A stretch of 64,000 nt of DNA from CAYUQT01 sp964596165. Lineage in GTDB: Bacteria; Planctomycetota; Phycisphaerae; UBA1845; JAFGLZ01. The stretch is from positions 1 through 64,000 of the forward strand of contig CAZQTW010000008.1 of the NCBI GenBank assembly GCA_964596165.1. Direction: 5' to 3'. Positions 49,805 through 58,897 of the stretch are shown in pieces (position 1 is the stretch's first letter; each line of letters begins with the position of its first letter). The notes under the pieces are model-generated. The model made no database searches and was not told the origin of the DNA. It was given only the letters and a program-made list of their open reading frames with translations. The position numbers were made by a program, and so were the translations under genes.

Positions 49805-52651
49805 ATGAATCATCGATCGCGTTGCCTCGGGATGTCCCTGGCTTGCGCCCTCTTGGTGGTCTCGTCAAGTACGGCGTACGGCCAGCTTACCTGGATCGAA
49901 CGGCGGGGAGCCGGAATGAGGCTATGGCGGGGAATTGCCTCGTCGGCGGACGGCACCAAGCTGGCGGCCGTGGTGGAAGAGGGCTCCATCTATACGTCCG
50001 CGGACTCGGGTGCGACATGGACCGAGCAACAAGGCGCGGGCGTGCGATTGTGGTACGACGTCGCCTCCTCCGCCGACGGTACGGCGCTGGCCGCCACAGT
50101 CTACGACGGCTACCTTTACACCTCGGCGGACGGCGGCGTGACATGGACGGAACGGCGAAAGGCGGGCAAACGGGCGTGGACCCGGATTGCTTCGTCCACG
50201 GACGGCGTGAAACTGGCGGCAGCCGTGGATGGCGGCTACGTCCACACGTCCGCGGACTCAGGTACGACCTGGACCGAACGGCGAGATTCGGGTCACCGCA
50301 AATGGGCCGGTATCGGATCCTCGTCCGACGGAGTCAAGCTGGTCGCCGTGCCCTGGCAGAATCACATTTGCACGTCGGTCGACTCGGGGGCCAACTGGAC
50401 CACCAGACAGACGGCGGGCAATCGTTCCTGGCTGGCGGTTGCCTCTTCGGCGGACGGTTCCTCACTCATTGCGGCGGATTACTTTGGATTTCTCCGCACC
50501 TCGGCCGATTCGGGCGCGAACTGGAGAGAACGGTCGGGTGCGGGTTGGCGATTCTGGATGACGGTCGCCTCTTCGGCCGACGGACGTTATCTGGCGGCGG
50601 CCGCTTGGGACGATTCCATCTACACGTCGAGTGACTCCGGGGCGAACTGGACCGAACAGCGGGGGGCGGGCGCCCGCGCCTGGTTTGCGATCGCTTCGTC
50701 CGCGGACGGGACGAAGTTAGCGGCGGTGGATCACGGCGGCTACATCTATACCGCCGGTTCAACCGAGCCGCCTGTCGTTGCGACGACGGCGGTATCCGCG
50801 GTCACCAGCACGACCGCTGCGTCGGGCGGAACCGTCACATCAGACGGCGGTTCGGCCGTCCATGCCCGCGGCGTATGCTGGAACACGACGGGCAGTCCGA
50901 CGATCGCCGACAGCAAGACGACCGACAGCGGCGGCATGGGGAGCTTCACCAGTTCTCTTGCGGGGCTTTCCGTGGCCACCCAGTACTACGTCCGCGCCTA
51001 TGCCACGAATACCGTGGGTACGGGCTACGGCAACGAGGTGGCGTTCACCACGTTGGCACGGTACACGGTGACGTTCCAGGCAGGACCGAATGGCTCGATT
51101 CAAGGGGTATCGCCACAGACCGTTGATGAGGGAGGCAGTTCCTCGCCCATGACGGCCACTCCGGATCAGGGCTATGTGTTCGAGGCCTGGACCGGCGACA
51201 CAGGTTTCTTGTCGACCGACAATCCGTTAACGGTCACGGACGTCAGGTCGGACATGACGATTACCGCCGAATTCGAGATGGCCGGAGCCTTGGCGACAGT
51301 GACGACAACGTCCGCGATCTTGAAGGGGACGACGAACATAGAGGCGGGCGGGGACGTAACCTCCGGTGGTGGAACGTCGGTGACGGCTCGCGGCATTTGC
51401 TACGGTACTGCTCCGAGTCCCGACATCAAGGACAGCAATACGGTCGATGGGTCGGGCACGGGCGTCTTCGTGAGCGCGGTGGGTGGACTTGCGGAGAACA
51501 CACTGTATTACTTCCGTGCCTACGCGACTAACAGTGCGGGCACGGCCTACGGCGAACAGAAGACCATTGTCACTGGTTCGACGAGCCCCGTTGCAGACTA
51601 TATCTGGACCGACCAGCGGGCCGCCCAGGACAGGAACTGGTGGGCCATTGCCGCCTCGTTGGATGGGACACACCTGGCCGCCGTCGTCTATCCCGGAAAC
51701 GTGTACACCTCCGCGGATTCAGGTGTCACATGGAATGCCCAGGAGCGTGCGGGGTTCCGATACTGGACGGGGATTGCCTCGTCGACCGACGGCCAGAAAC
51801 TGGCCGCCGTGGCTTGGGGGAATTCCATCTACACGTCCGCCGACGGCGGCGTTACGTGGACCGAGCGGACCGCTCCGGGCCATCAGTACTGGTATTCGAT
51901 CGCCTCCTCTTCCGACGGCGTTAGACTGGCGGCCGTGGTGATGGGGGGGCTGATCTATACGTCTTCCGACGGCGGAGCGACATGGATACCGAGGATAACG
52001 GCCGGCTCGATGAACTGGACGTCCGTCGCGTCCTCGTCGGATGGCATGCGGCTGGCCGCGGTGCCATATGGAGGCCTTCCCCTTACCTCCTCCGACGGCG
52101 GAGAGACATGGGAGGTGCGAACGGACACCGTCCTCCAGAACTTGCGGTCCATGGGCTCGGCGGATTGGCGGGGCATTGCCTGCTCGTCGGATGGGATCAG
52201 ACTGGCTGCCATTACCGCCAACTACTACATCTACACCTCGGCCGATGGGGGGCAAACCTGGACCGAACGTCAGGCCGCCGGTTCGCGGGCATGGCGGGGC
52301 ATCGCCTCATCGGCCGATGGGACGAGGCTGGCCGCGGCGGTCAACGGGGGCTATGTCTACACCTCGCCGGACGCGGGCGACACCTGGAGGGAATGGCACG
52401 CACCGGGGCTCCGGCGATGGTTGAGCATCGCCTCGTCAACCGATGGCACGCGACTGGCCGTACCGGGCTACTCCAACGGGCCAATCTACACGGCCACTGC
52501 CTCCGCGACGCCGGTTGAACACGGAGACTGCATCGACGGCACGGCACCGGGACCGTCCAGCCTCTGCGGAGCCGTCGGTTCGTTCCCCTTGCTGGCGGTG
52601 TTGGTTCCGTTGTTAGGACTCAGATTCGCGAAGTGCCGTCGCTCGAGGTGA
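49805..52651 (+). CDS. Double seven-bladed propeller surface protein
   Basis: A 948-residue exported protein made almost entirely of repeats. Residues about 25-315 hold seven units of about 42 residues with the core IASSADGxxLAAxxxxGxIYTSxDSGxTWTE. They are followed by an Ig/fibronectin-like module (VATTAVSAVTSTTAASGGTV), an InlB B-repeat (YTVTFQAGPNGSIQGVSP), another Ig-like module, and then a second set of seven blades. The tail LCGAVGSFPLLAVLVPLLGL plus KCRRSR is a Cys-Gly/hydrophobic/Arg signal like that of the heparinase-like protein. It is probably cell-surface bound, perhaps sugar-binding. GGAGG precedes the ATG at 49805. Confidence 0.72.
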   Translation: MNHRSRCLGMSLACALLVVSSSTAYGQLTWIERRGAGMRLWRGIASSADGTKLAAVVEEGSIYTSADSGATWTEQQGAGVRLWYDVASSADGTALAATVYDGYLYTSADGGVTWTERRKAGKRAWTRIASSTDGVKLAAAVDGGYVHTSADSGTTWTERRDSGHRKWAGIGSSSDGVKLVAVPWQNHICTSVDSGANWTTRQTAGNRSWLAVASSADGSSLIAADYFGFLRTSADSGANWRERSGAGWRFWMTVASSADGRYLAAAAWDDSIYTSSDSGANWTEQRGAGARAWFAIASSADGTKLAAVDHGGYIYTAGSTEPPVVATTAVSAVTSTTAASGGTVTSDGGSAVHARGVCWNTTGSPTIADSKTTDSGGMGSFTSSLAGLSVATQYYVRAYATNTVGTGYGNEVAFTTLARYTVTFQAGPNGSIQGVSPQTVDEGGSSSPMTATPDQGYVFEAWTGDTGFLSTDNPLTVTDVRSDMTITAEFEMAGALATVTTTSAILKGTTNIEAGGDVTSGGGTSVTARGICYGTAPSPDIKDSNTVDGSGTGVFVSAVGGLAENTLYYFRAYATNSAGTAYGEQKTIVTGSTSPVADYIWTDQRAAQDRNWWAIAASLDGTHLAAVVYPGNVYTSADSGVTWNAQERAGFRYWTGIASSTDGQKLAAVAWGNSIYTSADGGVTWTERTAPGHQYWYSIASSSDGVRLAAVVMGGLIYTSSDGGATWIPRITAGSMNWTSVASSSDGMRLAAVPYGGLPLTSSDGGETWEVRTDTVLQNLRSMGSADWRGIACSSDGIRLAAITANYYIYTSADGGQTWTERQAAGSRAWRGIASSADGTRLAAAVNGGYVYTSPDAGDTWREWHAPGLRRWLSIASSTDGTRLAVPGYSNGPIYTATASATPVEHGDCIDGTAPGPSSLCGAVGSFPLLAVLVPLLGLRFAKCRRSR

Positions 52652-52755
52652 AACATCCGAGGGCGCCGACGCCCATTGGCGGTCCACGCTGTTTTCCCTG
52701 TTGGGGCGATGTGCGCACCGGATGAAAAGGACTTTCGCGTCGAATCGCGGTCGTT

Positions 52756-54144
52756 TCACATTCCCGGATAAAGCGTTTCATTATATAGCGTCGGGGTTTC
52801 AGCCGGTCGTGCGTTCGTGTAGATGCATGCTCCACGCGGCCCGAAGAGGATGACCTCGTCGCGGCTGTCGCCCCAGACATCGGCCGCCAGGCCGTAGTAT
52901 TCGGTGACATACCGGTCTTCGCCGGGCAGCGGCGAGTACAGCATCGGTAAGGTTTCCACGATCTGGCCGTCACCGTTGTAGATGACGGCCGGCTTGCTTG
53001 GACCTTGCTCCATAGCCGACAGGCCATACATCAGGATGCATTCCGGCTTGTCCGGGCCGAACCAGTTCATGCCGACGATCGCGACGGCCCATGCTCCCTT
53101 CTCTTGCTGACGGCGCCAGATCTCCTTCCCGTTGAGGTCATAGAGATACAGGATGGCATAGGCATTCGCATCGCGTCGATGCGTCGGGACGGGCGTTCGA
53201 TCGACGACGACGAACTGGAGCGGCGAGTCGAACCGGAATCGCCCGGCCACGACGTGCTGGGCCTCGCCGAGCGGGTGATGCCACAATTCCGTTCCGTCGG
53301 GCGTGAGGCAGTGAATCCCGGTATTGCCGAAAAGGAGCCGCCATCTCCCGTCCGGCTGGTTGGTGATCCACACAGCGTCCTGGTGCGCGCCATGCGCCTC
53401 TTTCTGGAAGAGAACCTTTCCGTCATGGTCGACAAGGGCGTAACCGACAAAGACCTCATCTTTTCCGTCGCCGTCCACATCGGCGATGGCAGGGTAGTGG
53501 CCCACCGAGCCTTGGTAGTGCCAGAGAGTCTTTCCTTCGTGCGAAACGCCCCACATGTTCCAGTAGCGGTCTTTGACCACCAGATCCTCACGGCGACCTC
53601 GACCGGTCAGATCAGCGAACAGGAAACTGTCGTCGGCTGGGGCAGGCAGATTGAACTTACCCTTCTCCTGCCCGGTCCGGCCATCGAGGATGATCATTGT
53701 GGCGTTACCCTCATACCGATCGGCGCGTTCCCGTACCACCTCAGGCTTCGGGGGCGGGCCGACGTAGGTGGCCTGACGAACGTAGAGGACCTCGTTTGTA
53801 CCGTCGCGATCCCAGTCGTAGATCTGGACCGGTAGATCGGAGTAGATCCGCCCGTTGTCCTTCGACGGCTTACCGGTTTGCCAGAGAATCTCGCCTGCGA
53901 TTGTGGTTGCTGTCAGGCACGTGATGATCCGTGGGCCGTAGATGTTCTGAACGAAGAGCAGGTCCGGTCCGCCGTCGCCGTTGAGGTCTCCGATGCGGAC
54001 GGTTTCGGCTCCCCAGTCCTTGGTGTCGATCTTGGCGACCAGATGCACGGTTTTGAGCGTCGGTGCCTGGTCGGTGCGAACCTGACCGAGAGCGAAGCCT
54101 GCCAAGCCGACCACGACGATGGACACTGCCTTCCGATTGCACAT
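52756..54144 (-). CDS. Secreted FG-GAP repeat protein
   Basis: A 462-residue exported protein (signal peptide about 1-20, VSIVVVGLAGFALGQ). Calcium-binding FG-GAP-type loops are clear: DLNGDGGPDLLF, DWDRDGTNEVLYV, DVDGDGKDEVFVG. The fold is likely an integrin-alpha-like propeller. Similar proteins occur beside polysaccharide lyases, and some rhamnogalacturonan lyases share the fold, but I see no proof of catalysis. The start is the ATG at 54144. It converges with the double-propeller gene. Confidence 0.65.
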   Translation of the reverse strand: MCNRKAVSIVVVGLAGFALGQVRTDQAPTLKTVHLVAKIDTKDWGAETVRIGDLNGDGGPDLLFVQNIYGPRIITCLTATTIAGEILWQTGKPSKDNGRIYSDLPVQIYDWDRDGTNEVLYVRQATYVGPPPKPEVVRERADRYEGNATMIILDGRTGQEKGKFNLPAPADDSFLFADLTGRGRREDLVVKDRYWNMWGVSHEGKTLWHYQGSVGHYPAIADVDGDGKDEVFVGYALVDHDGKVLFQKEAHGAHQDAVWITNQPDGRWRLLFGNTGIHCLTPDGTELWHHPLGEAQHVVAGRFRFDSPLQFVVVDRTPVPTHRRDANAYAILYLYDLNGKEIWRRQQEKGAWAVAIVGMNWFGPDKPECILMYGLSAMEQGPSKPAVIYNGDGQIVETLPMLYSPLPGEDRYVTEYYGLAADVWGDSRDEVILFGPRGACIYTNARPAETPTLYNETLYPGM

Positions 54145-54301
54145 GGGACCGTTCCTCGAACTCGATAGTCTAACACTGCGAAAGCGGGTTCGTCGGGTGC
54201 CATCCAACAGCCGTTCACCACCGCAGTCAAGCTGTGAAATCCACCGGATGCGGCCCCAACGCTGCAAAAGCGGTCTTCGAGGAAGCTTAGACGATTCCCC
54301 T

Positions 54302-54444
54302 TGTCCGCGGACAGCGATACAGCGAAAAGGGATGGGGCGAGTGAAGCTCGTTTCCAGGCGGGCGGAACGCGAGCCAGGCTGAGGGGCCTTTATCAGCAAC
54401 GCGGCAATCAGGCCGGCCAAACGACAAGTCCGCGGACATCGTTG
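54302..54444 (+). repeat. Imperfect direct repeat with palindromic core
   Basis: About 25 bases beginning TGTCCGCGGACA (54302-54313, itself a perfect palindrome) recur 126 bases downstream with core GTCCGCGGAC (54428-54437), followed in both places by a C-G-rich CAGCGAA. It lies in the degraded region between the FG-GAP gene and the beta-helix remnant. It could be a pair of operators or a relic of a repeat family. Confidence 0.4.
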
Positions 54445-54466
54445 CAGCGAACTCGTGTTGTATCGG

Positions 54467-54751
54467 CGGCTCGGTCTGGGAACAACCTCTCGTCAGTTAC
54501 TGCGACGTCCAAGATGGGTGGGTAGGGGAGGCAACTTGGACATTGACTTGCTCTTCGTCGATTCCAACGGGCCGGACGGCGACGCGGCAACATGGCAGGA
54601 CAACGACTACCACCTTACCGACGCACCGCCTTGGAAGAACACAGGCGATCCGAACGGCGACTACAGTATCCAGACCGACATCGATTGCGAGGCGAGACTG
54701 ATGGCCGGCCGGTTCGATAGGGGTGCTGATGAAAGGAAGTGCGCCTCGTGA
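54467..54751 (+). pseudogene. Truncated, frameshifted beta-helix protein fragment
   Basis: Two plus-strand frames join into the C-terminus of a parallel beta-helix protein of the kind with choice-of-anchor ends: SVWEQPLVSYCDVQDGWVGE, then, after a one-base slip near 54529, GNLDIDLLFVDSNGPDGD and NTGDPNGDYSIQTDIDCEARL to GADERKCAS. The usual planctomycete sequence reads SYCDVQGGWPGEGNIDADPLFVD. The rest of the gene is missing upstream. It is a decayed remnant in an accessory region. Confidence 0.6.
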
Positions 54752-55258
54752 CCATGAGCGAATGGAATCGGGATCGGCGTTGCCGTCCTGTTTCTGCTGT
54801 TGGTGTGCCGGGTTTGCCTCGGACGGCGAGTCCGGTAGGACGATTCGTTGCACCGGGGCATCCGGACGTCCGAGTCGGCCAGACCCATCCATCGACCCTG
54901 CCGTTGGGACTATCCTGGCTGGGTTCAGCTCCATTGTAGTTTTCTTATTCGGAATTGCACGAAGATGCGGGCCGATCCTGTTTTGAGTGGGGACTTGGCC
55001 GATAGCGCTGGTTGCCGTGGCCGGTCTGATGAGCGAATTGGCCAAAACACGTGTCGCAGGCCTTGGGATCTTCGGGACAGGCTTCTCCCCGACGGTTGAA
55101 AAAGCGGCGGATGCCCAGAACAATCCCATTATGGGAGCTTGTAGCGAAAACCGCCGGTTCACAAAGGCCGAGCTTGAGATTCCGCGGTCATGAGCCGATC
55201 ATTGATTTGTTATATACTGTTGTGGGCGGCAAGGGGTCTTGTCGAGGCTAAATAAAGC
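54752..55258. other. Region without a convincing gene
   Basis: About 500 bases with short open frames on both strands, including hydrophobic plus-strand pieces (ILAGFSSIVVFLFGI; WPIALVAVAGLMSELA) in two different frames that might be a decayed membrane protein. A TATACT at 55213-55218 is a possible -10 for the downstream gene, with no clear -35. I cannot support a gene here. Confidence 0.4.
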
Positions 55259-57031
55259 ATGCGAACGTTGGTTCATGTGACGCACGAGGCGGTTCAGAAG
55301 GTAGGGGGTATCGGTGCGGTCCTCCAGGGCTTGATAACGAGCAAGGCCTACAATCAGCGGATCGACCGGACGTTGCTGGTCGGGCCGCTTTTCAGCCGTG
55401 ATGGTACCGCTCAAGGACGCCTCGGGCCCGACGGCGAAGTGTTTTACTCTTCTGTTGACGGTCGAATCAGTCATCCGACTGCCCCCATCTGGGAAGAGAT
55501 ACAGCGAACGTTCAATGTCGATGTCGTCTACGGACAGCGGGTCTTTCGGGATGAGGCCAGCGACTTCAAGGCGAACGCGGAGGTCGTCCTTTTCGACGTC
55601 CATCGGGTGAACTTTCAGCGATTGAATGATTTCAAGTCGGCCCTCTATCATCATTTTGGCATCGAGTCGAACCGTTACGAGAATTCGTGGGAGTACGACC
55701 AGTACGTGAAACTGGCGGAACCGGTGGTGGCCGCCATCTACGGATTGGGTCTGACCACCGGCGGCGAGTGCGTCATCGTCGCGCACGAGTTCATGGGCAT
55801 GCCCGCGGCACTGGCGGCCGTCTTGCGGAACCACGGCGACCTTCGAACCGTCTTCTACGCCCACGAAGTCGCCCCGGTACGGAAGCTTGTGGAGGACCAC
55901 CCCGGCCATGACACGATGTTCTACAACGTGATGTCGGAGGGCATGTCCGAAGGCCTCTACCTCGAAGACCTGTTCGGCAATCAGCACCATTACTTCAAGC
56001 ACGCCTTGGTGGAGGCGAGCCGATTCTGCGACAACATCCTTGCCGTCGGCGACTACGTGATCAAGGAATTGCGTTGGCTCGACCCGGACTTCGGGTCCGT
56101 GGACATCGATTTGTCCTACAATGGAATTCCCGCGTTTCGGATCACTTCTGAAGAGGCCGAAGTCAGCCGCGAGCGTTTGCGCAAGTATTGCCACACCTTG
56201 TTGGGCTACTGGCCCGATCACATCTTCACACACGTATCGCGCCTGGCCCCCAGCAAAGGCCTTTGGCGAGATATCCGCGTGTTGGGGCATATCGAAGGCG
56301 CCTTTCGCGACAGCGGCAAGACAGGCGTGTGCTACTTTCTCAACACGGAACTGCCCAGTCGGAAGCCCGAAGACATCCACAACATGGAGCAATGGTGGGA
56401 TTGGCCCGTCGCCCATCGTGAAGGGATGCCGGATCTTTCGGGAGGCGAGGCCCTATTCTACACGAGCATCCAGAGGTTCAATGCCCGTTCGCGAAACGTC
56501 AAGTGCCTCTTGATCAATCAGTTTGGATGGAACCGGACCGTCTGCGGCTCCCGAATGCCCGATGGGATGGAATTCTGGGACATCCGCAAGGGCGCCGATG
56601 TGGAGTTCGGCCAGAGCATTTATGAGCCCTTCGGCATCGCGCAGCTTGAGGCCCTGTCCGTGGGCGGTATCTGTGTGATCAGCAACGTATGCGGGTGCGC
56701 GGGCTTCGTTGACGATGTGAGCGGCGGCCAGCCCGTGCCCAATGTGATCGTGGCCGACTACACGGATATTCCCAAGCCTCGACCCTCGGCCAGGGAACTT
56801 CTGTCGATTGACCGCGCCTATCGCGATGCCCTCGAGGTTCGCGTGGCCGCACGTGTGGCGGAGGAACTGCTCCGCCGCCTGCCGACGACCCCGAAGCAGA
56901 AAGCGGAACTGATCGCCAGTGGTTACGAAACCGCGAAGCATATGACTTGGGAAGTCGTCGCGAAGAACTACTTCCTTCCCGCGATCGATCGGGCCTGCCG
57001 CAAACAGCGAGTGCTCCTCTACATGGGGTGA
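55259..57031 (+). CDS. Glycogen/starch-synthase-like glycosyltransferase
   Basis: A 590-residue GT-B enzyme. It opens with LVHVTHEAVQKVGGIGAVL, the ADP/UDP-sugar-binding KxGG(L/I)G motif of glycogen synthases. The C-terminal domain carries QSIYEPFGIAQLEALSVGG with the conserved Glu of GT3/GT4/GT5 enzymes. The stretch around FNARSRNVKCLLINQFGWNR is unlike GlgA and suggests the less common planctomycete glycogen-synthase group. It probably makes glycogen or a related alpha-glucan. The ribosome-binding site is weak (GAGG 12 bases before the ATG). No branching enzyme is nearby. Confidence 0.75.
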   Translation: MRTLVHVTHEAVQKVGGIGAVLQGLITSKAYNQRIDRTLLVGPLFSRDGTAQGRLGPDGEVFYSSVDGRISHPTAPIWEEIQRTFNVDVVYGQRVFRDEASDFKANAEVVLFDVHRVNFQRLNDFKSALYHHFGIESNRYENSWEYDQYVKLAEPVVAAIYGLGLTTGGECVIVAHEFMGMPAALAAVLRNHGDLRTVFYAHEVAPVRKLVEDHPGHDTMFYNVMSEGMSEGLYLEDLFGNQHHYFKHALVEASRFCDNILAVGDYVIKELRWLDPDFGSVDIDLSYNGIPAFRITSEEAEVSRERLRKYCHTLLGYWPDHIFTHVSRLAPSKGLWRDIRVLGHIEGAFRDSGKTGVCYFLNTELPSRKPEDIHNMEQWWDWPVAHREGMPDLSGGEALFYTSIQRFNARSRNVKCLLINQFGWNRTVCGSRMPDGMEFWDIRKGADVEFGQSIYEPFGIAQLEALSVGGICVISNVCGCAGFVDDVSGGQPVPNVIVADYTDIPKPRPSARELLSIDRAYRDALEVRVAARVAEELLRRLPTTPKQKAELIASGYETAKHMTWEVVAKNYFLPAIDRACRKQRVLLYMG

Positions 57032-57114
57032 CGGCGTCTCCACCTCATCAGTCGATCTGCCGGTGATGTTCGAATGGCCGTTCCTCGGAGGGGGGGCGAA
57101 GCCTCACGGCGGGG

Positions 57115-58473
57115 CTACTTCGTGAGGTGGGATGCCTCCGGCTTTGTCTGGGTGAGAAACCGGTAAAGCGTTGCCCGGCCGACGCCAAGAAGGCGAGCCG
57201 CGCGAACCTTGTTGCCACCGCATTTCGAGAGTGCGTCTCGAACCGATTCCGACGTGAGCTTGCGGGGTCGACGAAGCACACCGACGGGCTTGCGATCGGG
57301 TTGGCCGGTCAGTTCGATCGGCAGATGGCCGACTTCGATGGTGTTGCCCCTGCTCTTGACCAGGGCGTACTGAATTGCATTTTGAAGTTCCCGCACGTTT
57401 CCGGGCCACCGATAGTCCATCAAAGCGGACAAGGCCTGCGGGGAGACCGTCGGCGTAGGTCGGTTCTGGCGCTCGCATGCAATTCGAAGGAAGTGCTCCG
57501 TCAGCAGGGGGATGTCGTTTCGGCGTTCCCGAAGCGGAGGCAGTTGTATAGGCACCACGCACAAGCGATAGAACAGATCTTCTCGAAACCGGTTTTGAGC
57601 GACGAGTTGGCGGAGATCCTTGTTCGTCGCACTGATGACCCGCACGTCGACCTTGACCTGCTCTTCGCCGCCCACCCGTTCGAAGACCCCGTTCTGGAGA
57701 ACCCTCAGCAGTTTGACCTGCGTGGTCGGCGTAAGTTCGGCGACTTCGTCGAGGAAGATCGTTCCGCCGTCGGCCAACTCGAATCGCCCCTTCTTCGCCC
57801 GGATGGCGCCGGTGAACGCGCCTTTTTCATGGCCGAAGAGTTCGCTTTCCAGCGTGCCCTCCGGAATCGCCCCGCAATTCACGGGCACAAAGGGCCTGCC
57901 TTGACGGCGGCTTTCGCCGTGGATGGCCCCGGCGACCAACTCCTTGCCCGTTCCGCTCTCGCCCTGGATCAGGATCGGCGCGTCGCTATCCGCCAAATCG
58001 TTGATCAGGTCAAAGACCAGTTGCATGTGGTGGTCTCGACCAATGATGCCATTGAAGCTTTGTGCATCCTCCAGTCGGCGGCGGAGCCAGTTGACCTCAG
58101 TAACGTCGCGAAAGCAATTGAGTACCCCGACGAAGTGCCCCTCGGCATCGGTCATGGGTACGACGCTGAGCTCAAGCCGCCTGCGATCGCCGCCTTTTGT
58201 GACGAAGACGATGGTTTCCTCAAGCCTTCCCGACAACTCCGTACCCAAGGTCGTGAAATGACAAAGACCGGTGCCGCAAAACCCATCCGGGAAGACCTTG
58301 TGGCAGTCCTGCCCGACAACTTCGCTCCTTGAATGCCCCGTAATCCGCTCTGCCGCTCGATTGAAGTAAGTGATCTTGCGGTTCTTGTCGTGCGCGAGTA
58401 TTCCCTCGGACAGATTGTCCAGGACGTTCTCCAGATTCTGATGAAGCGCGATGACTCTTCCCAGATCGTCCAT
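57115..58473 (-). CDS. Sigma-54-dependent PAS-domain transcriptional activator
   Basis: A 452-residue regulator with three parts. A PAS sensor domain lies at about 15-130 (YFNRAAERITGHSRSEVVGQ), with a Cys-rich patch CHKVFPDGFCGTGLCHF that might bind metal or a redox cofactor. The AAA+ domain carries Walker A GESGTGKE, the sigma-54 contact loop GAFTGA, Walker B GGTIFLDEV and the arginine fingers. The C-terminal Fis-type HTH is SVRDALSKCGGNKVRAARLLG. It activates sigma-54 promoters in response to a PAS signal. The target is unknown and no sigma-54 promoter is evident nearby. I start at the ATG at 58473. Confidence 0.9.
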   Translation of the reverse strand: MDDLGRVIALHQNLENVLDNLSEGILAHDKNRKITYFNRAAERITGHSRSEVVGQDCHKVFPDGFCGTGLCHFTTLGTELSGRLEETIVFVTKGGDRRRLELSVVPMTDAEGHFVGVLNCFRDVTEVNWLRRRLEDAQSFNGIIGRDHHMQLVFDLINDLADSDAPILIQGESGTGKELVAGAIHGESRRQGRPFVPVNCGAIPEGTLESELFGHEKGAFTGAIRAKKGRFELADGGTIFLDEVAELTPTTQVKLLRVLQNGVFERVGGEEQVKVDVRVISATNKDLRQLVAQNRFREDLFYRLCVVPIQLPPLRERRNDIPLLTEHFLRIACERQNRPTPTVSPQALSALMDYRWPGNVRELQNAIQYALVKSRGNTIEVGHLPIELTGQPDRKPVGVLRRPRKLTSESVRDALSKCGGNKVRAARLLGVGRATLYRFLTQTKPEASHLTK

Positions 58474-58530
58474 TCCATGTTCGCCTTGTGTCTCTCCACG
58501 TCGCAGATGCCGATCGAACAGGACATTCCT

Positions 58531-58560
58531 ATTTGAAGACTCCCCCCACACACCTGTCAA
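58531..58560 (-). promoter_or_regulatory. Predicted promoter of the sigma-54 activator
   Basis: On the minus strand: a consensus TTGACA (58560-58555), an 18-base spacer and TCAAAT (58536-58531). The predicted start point, near 58524, gives a leader of about 50 bases before the ATG at 58473. Confidence 0.55.
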
Positions 58561-58642
58561 GTCGCTGACGTGACTGGGGACTATAACCCAATTGCGCCCC
58601 ATGCATTTGGGCTAGGCTCCCCATTCGCGATGGGGATGCTTC

Positions 58643-58897
58643 GCATGCGTGACGTGTGGCTAACGGTAAGCCATTAGCCTGAAACGTCTTATGCATGCTG
58701 TCCGATACGATCCCCCTTCTGGTACAGGGTTTGCCAGTTCTGCTAGCGCGGAGTTGGGTGCGGGTGCCGATTGTCCCACAGAGACTGGTCAATCGGGCGT
58801 GTCCGACTCGAGAGTCCTTTGTGTCCGCGCCAGCGGGGTTCGACCAAGACGGTCGAGAGCCCGGGTCGTCTCTGGCAACGAACCCCGCGGTTTTTTT
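58643..58897 (+). ncRNA. Candidate structured RNA with terminator
   Basis: The region folds into several nested stems and has no protein-like frame. Hairpin 1: GCATGC (58643-58648)/GCATGC (58693-58698), GACGT/ACGTC (58651-58655, 58684-58688) and GGCTAA/TTAGCC (58658-58663, 58674-58679). A seven-bp outer stem GCGCGGA (58746-58752)/TCCGCGC (58824-58830) closes CCGATTG/CAATCGG (58767-58773, 58790-58796) and GACT/AGTC (58805-58808, 58813-58816). The end is GCGGGGTTCG (58833-58842)/CGAACCCCGC (58879-58888) followed by seven T residues. It matches no tRNA, tmRNA, SRP, RNase P or riboswitch motif I know. The strand is chosen from the T run. The promoter is unclear; TATAAC at 58582 is possible. Confidence 0.45.
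58833..58897 (+). terminator. Rho-independent terminator
   Basis: A ten-bp perfect stem, GCGGGGTTCG (58833-58842) against CGAACCCCGC (58879-58888), with a 36-base branched loop, two G residues and then seven T residues (58891-58897). No plus-strand protein gene lies before it, which is the main reason to suspect an RNA gene. Confidence 0.65.

Noticed and set aside
50000..52500. Regular DNA repeats that might be read as a CRISPR array
   Set aside because: The repeats are in frame, encode propeller blades, and have no constant repeat with unique spacers.
54497..55162. Minus-strand frame of 221 codons in the degraded gap
   Set aside because: Pro/Arg-rich with no start signal; it lies opposite a recognisable plus-strand pseudogene.
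58746..58830. tRNA-like element with a seven-bp acceptor-type stem
   Set aside because: There is no T loop, no D loop and no anticodon arm of normal size, so it was placed in the structured RNA candidate.
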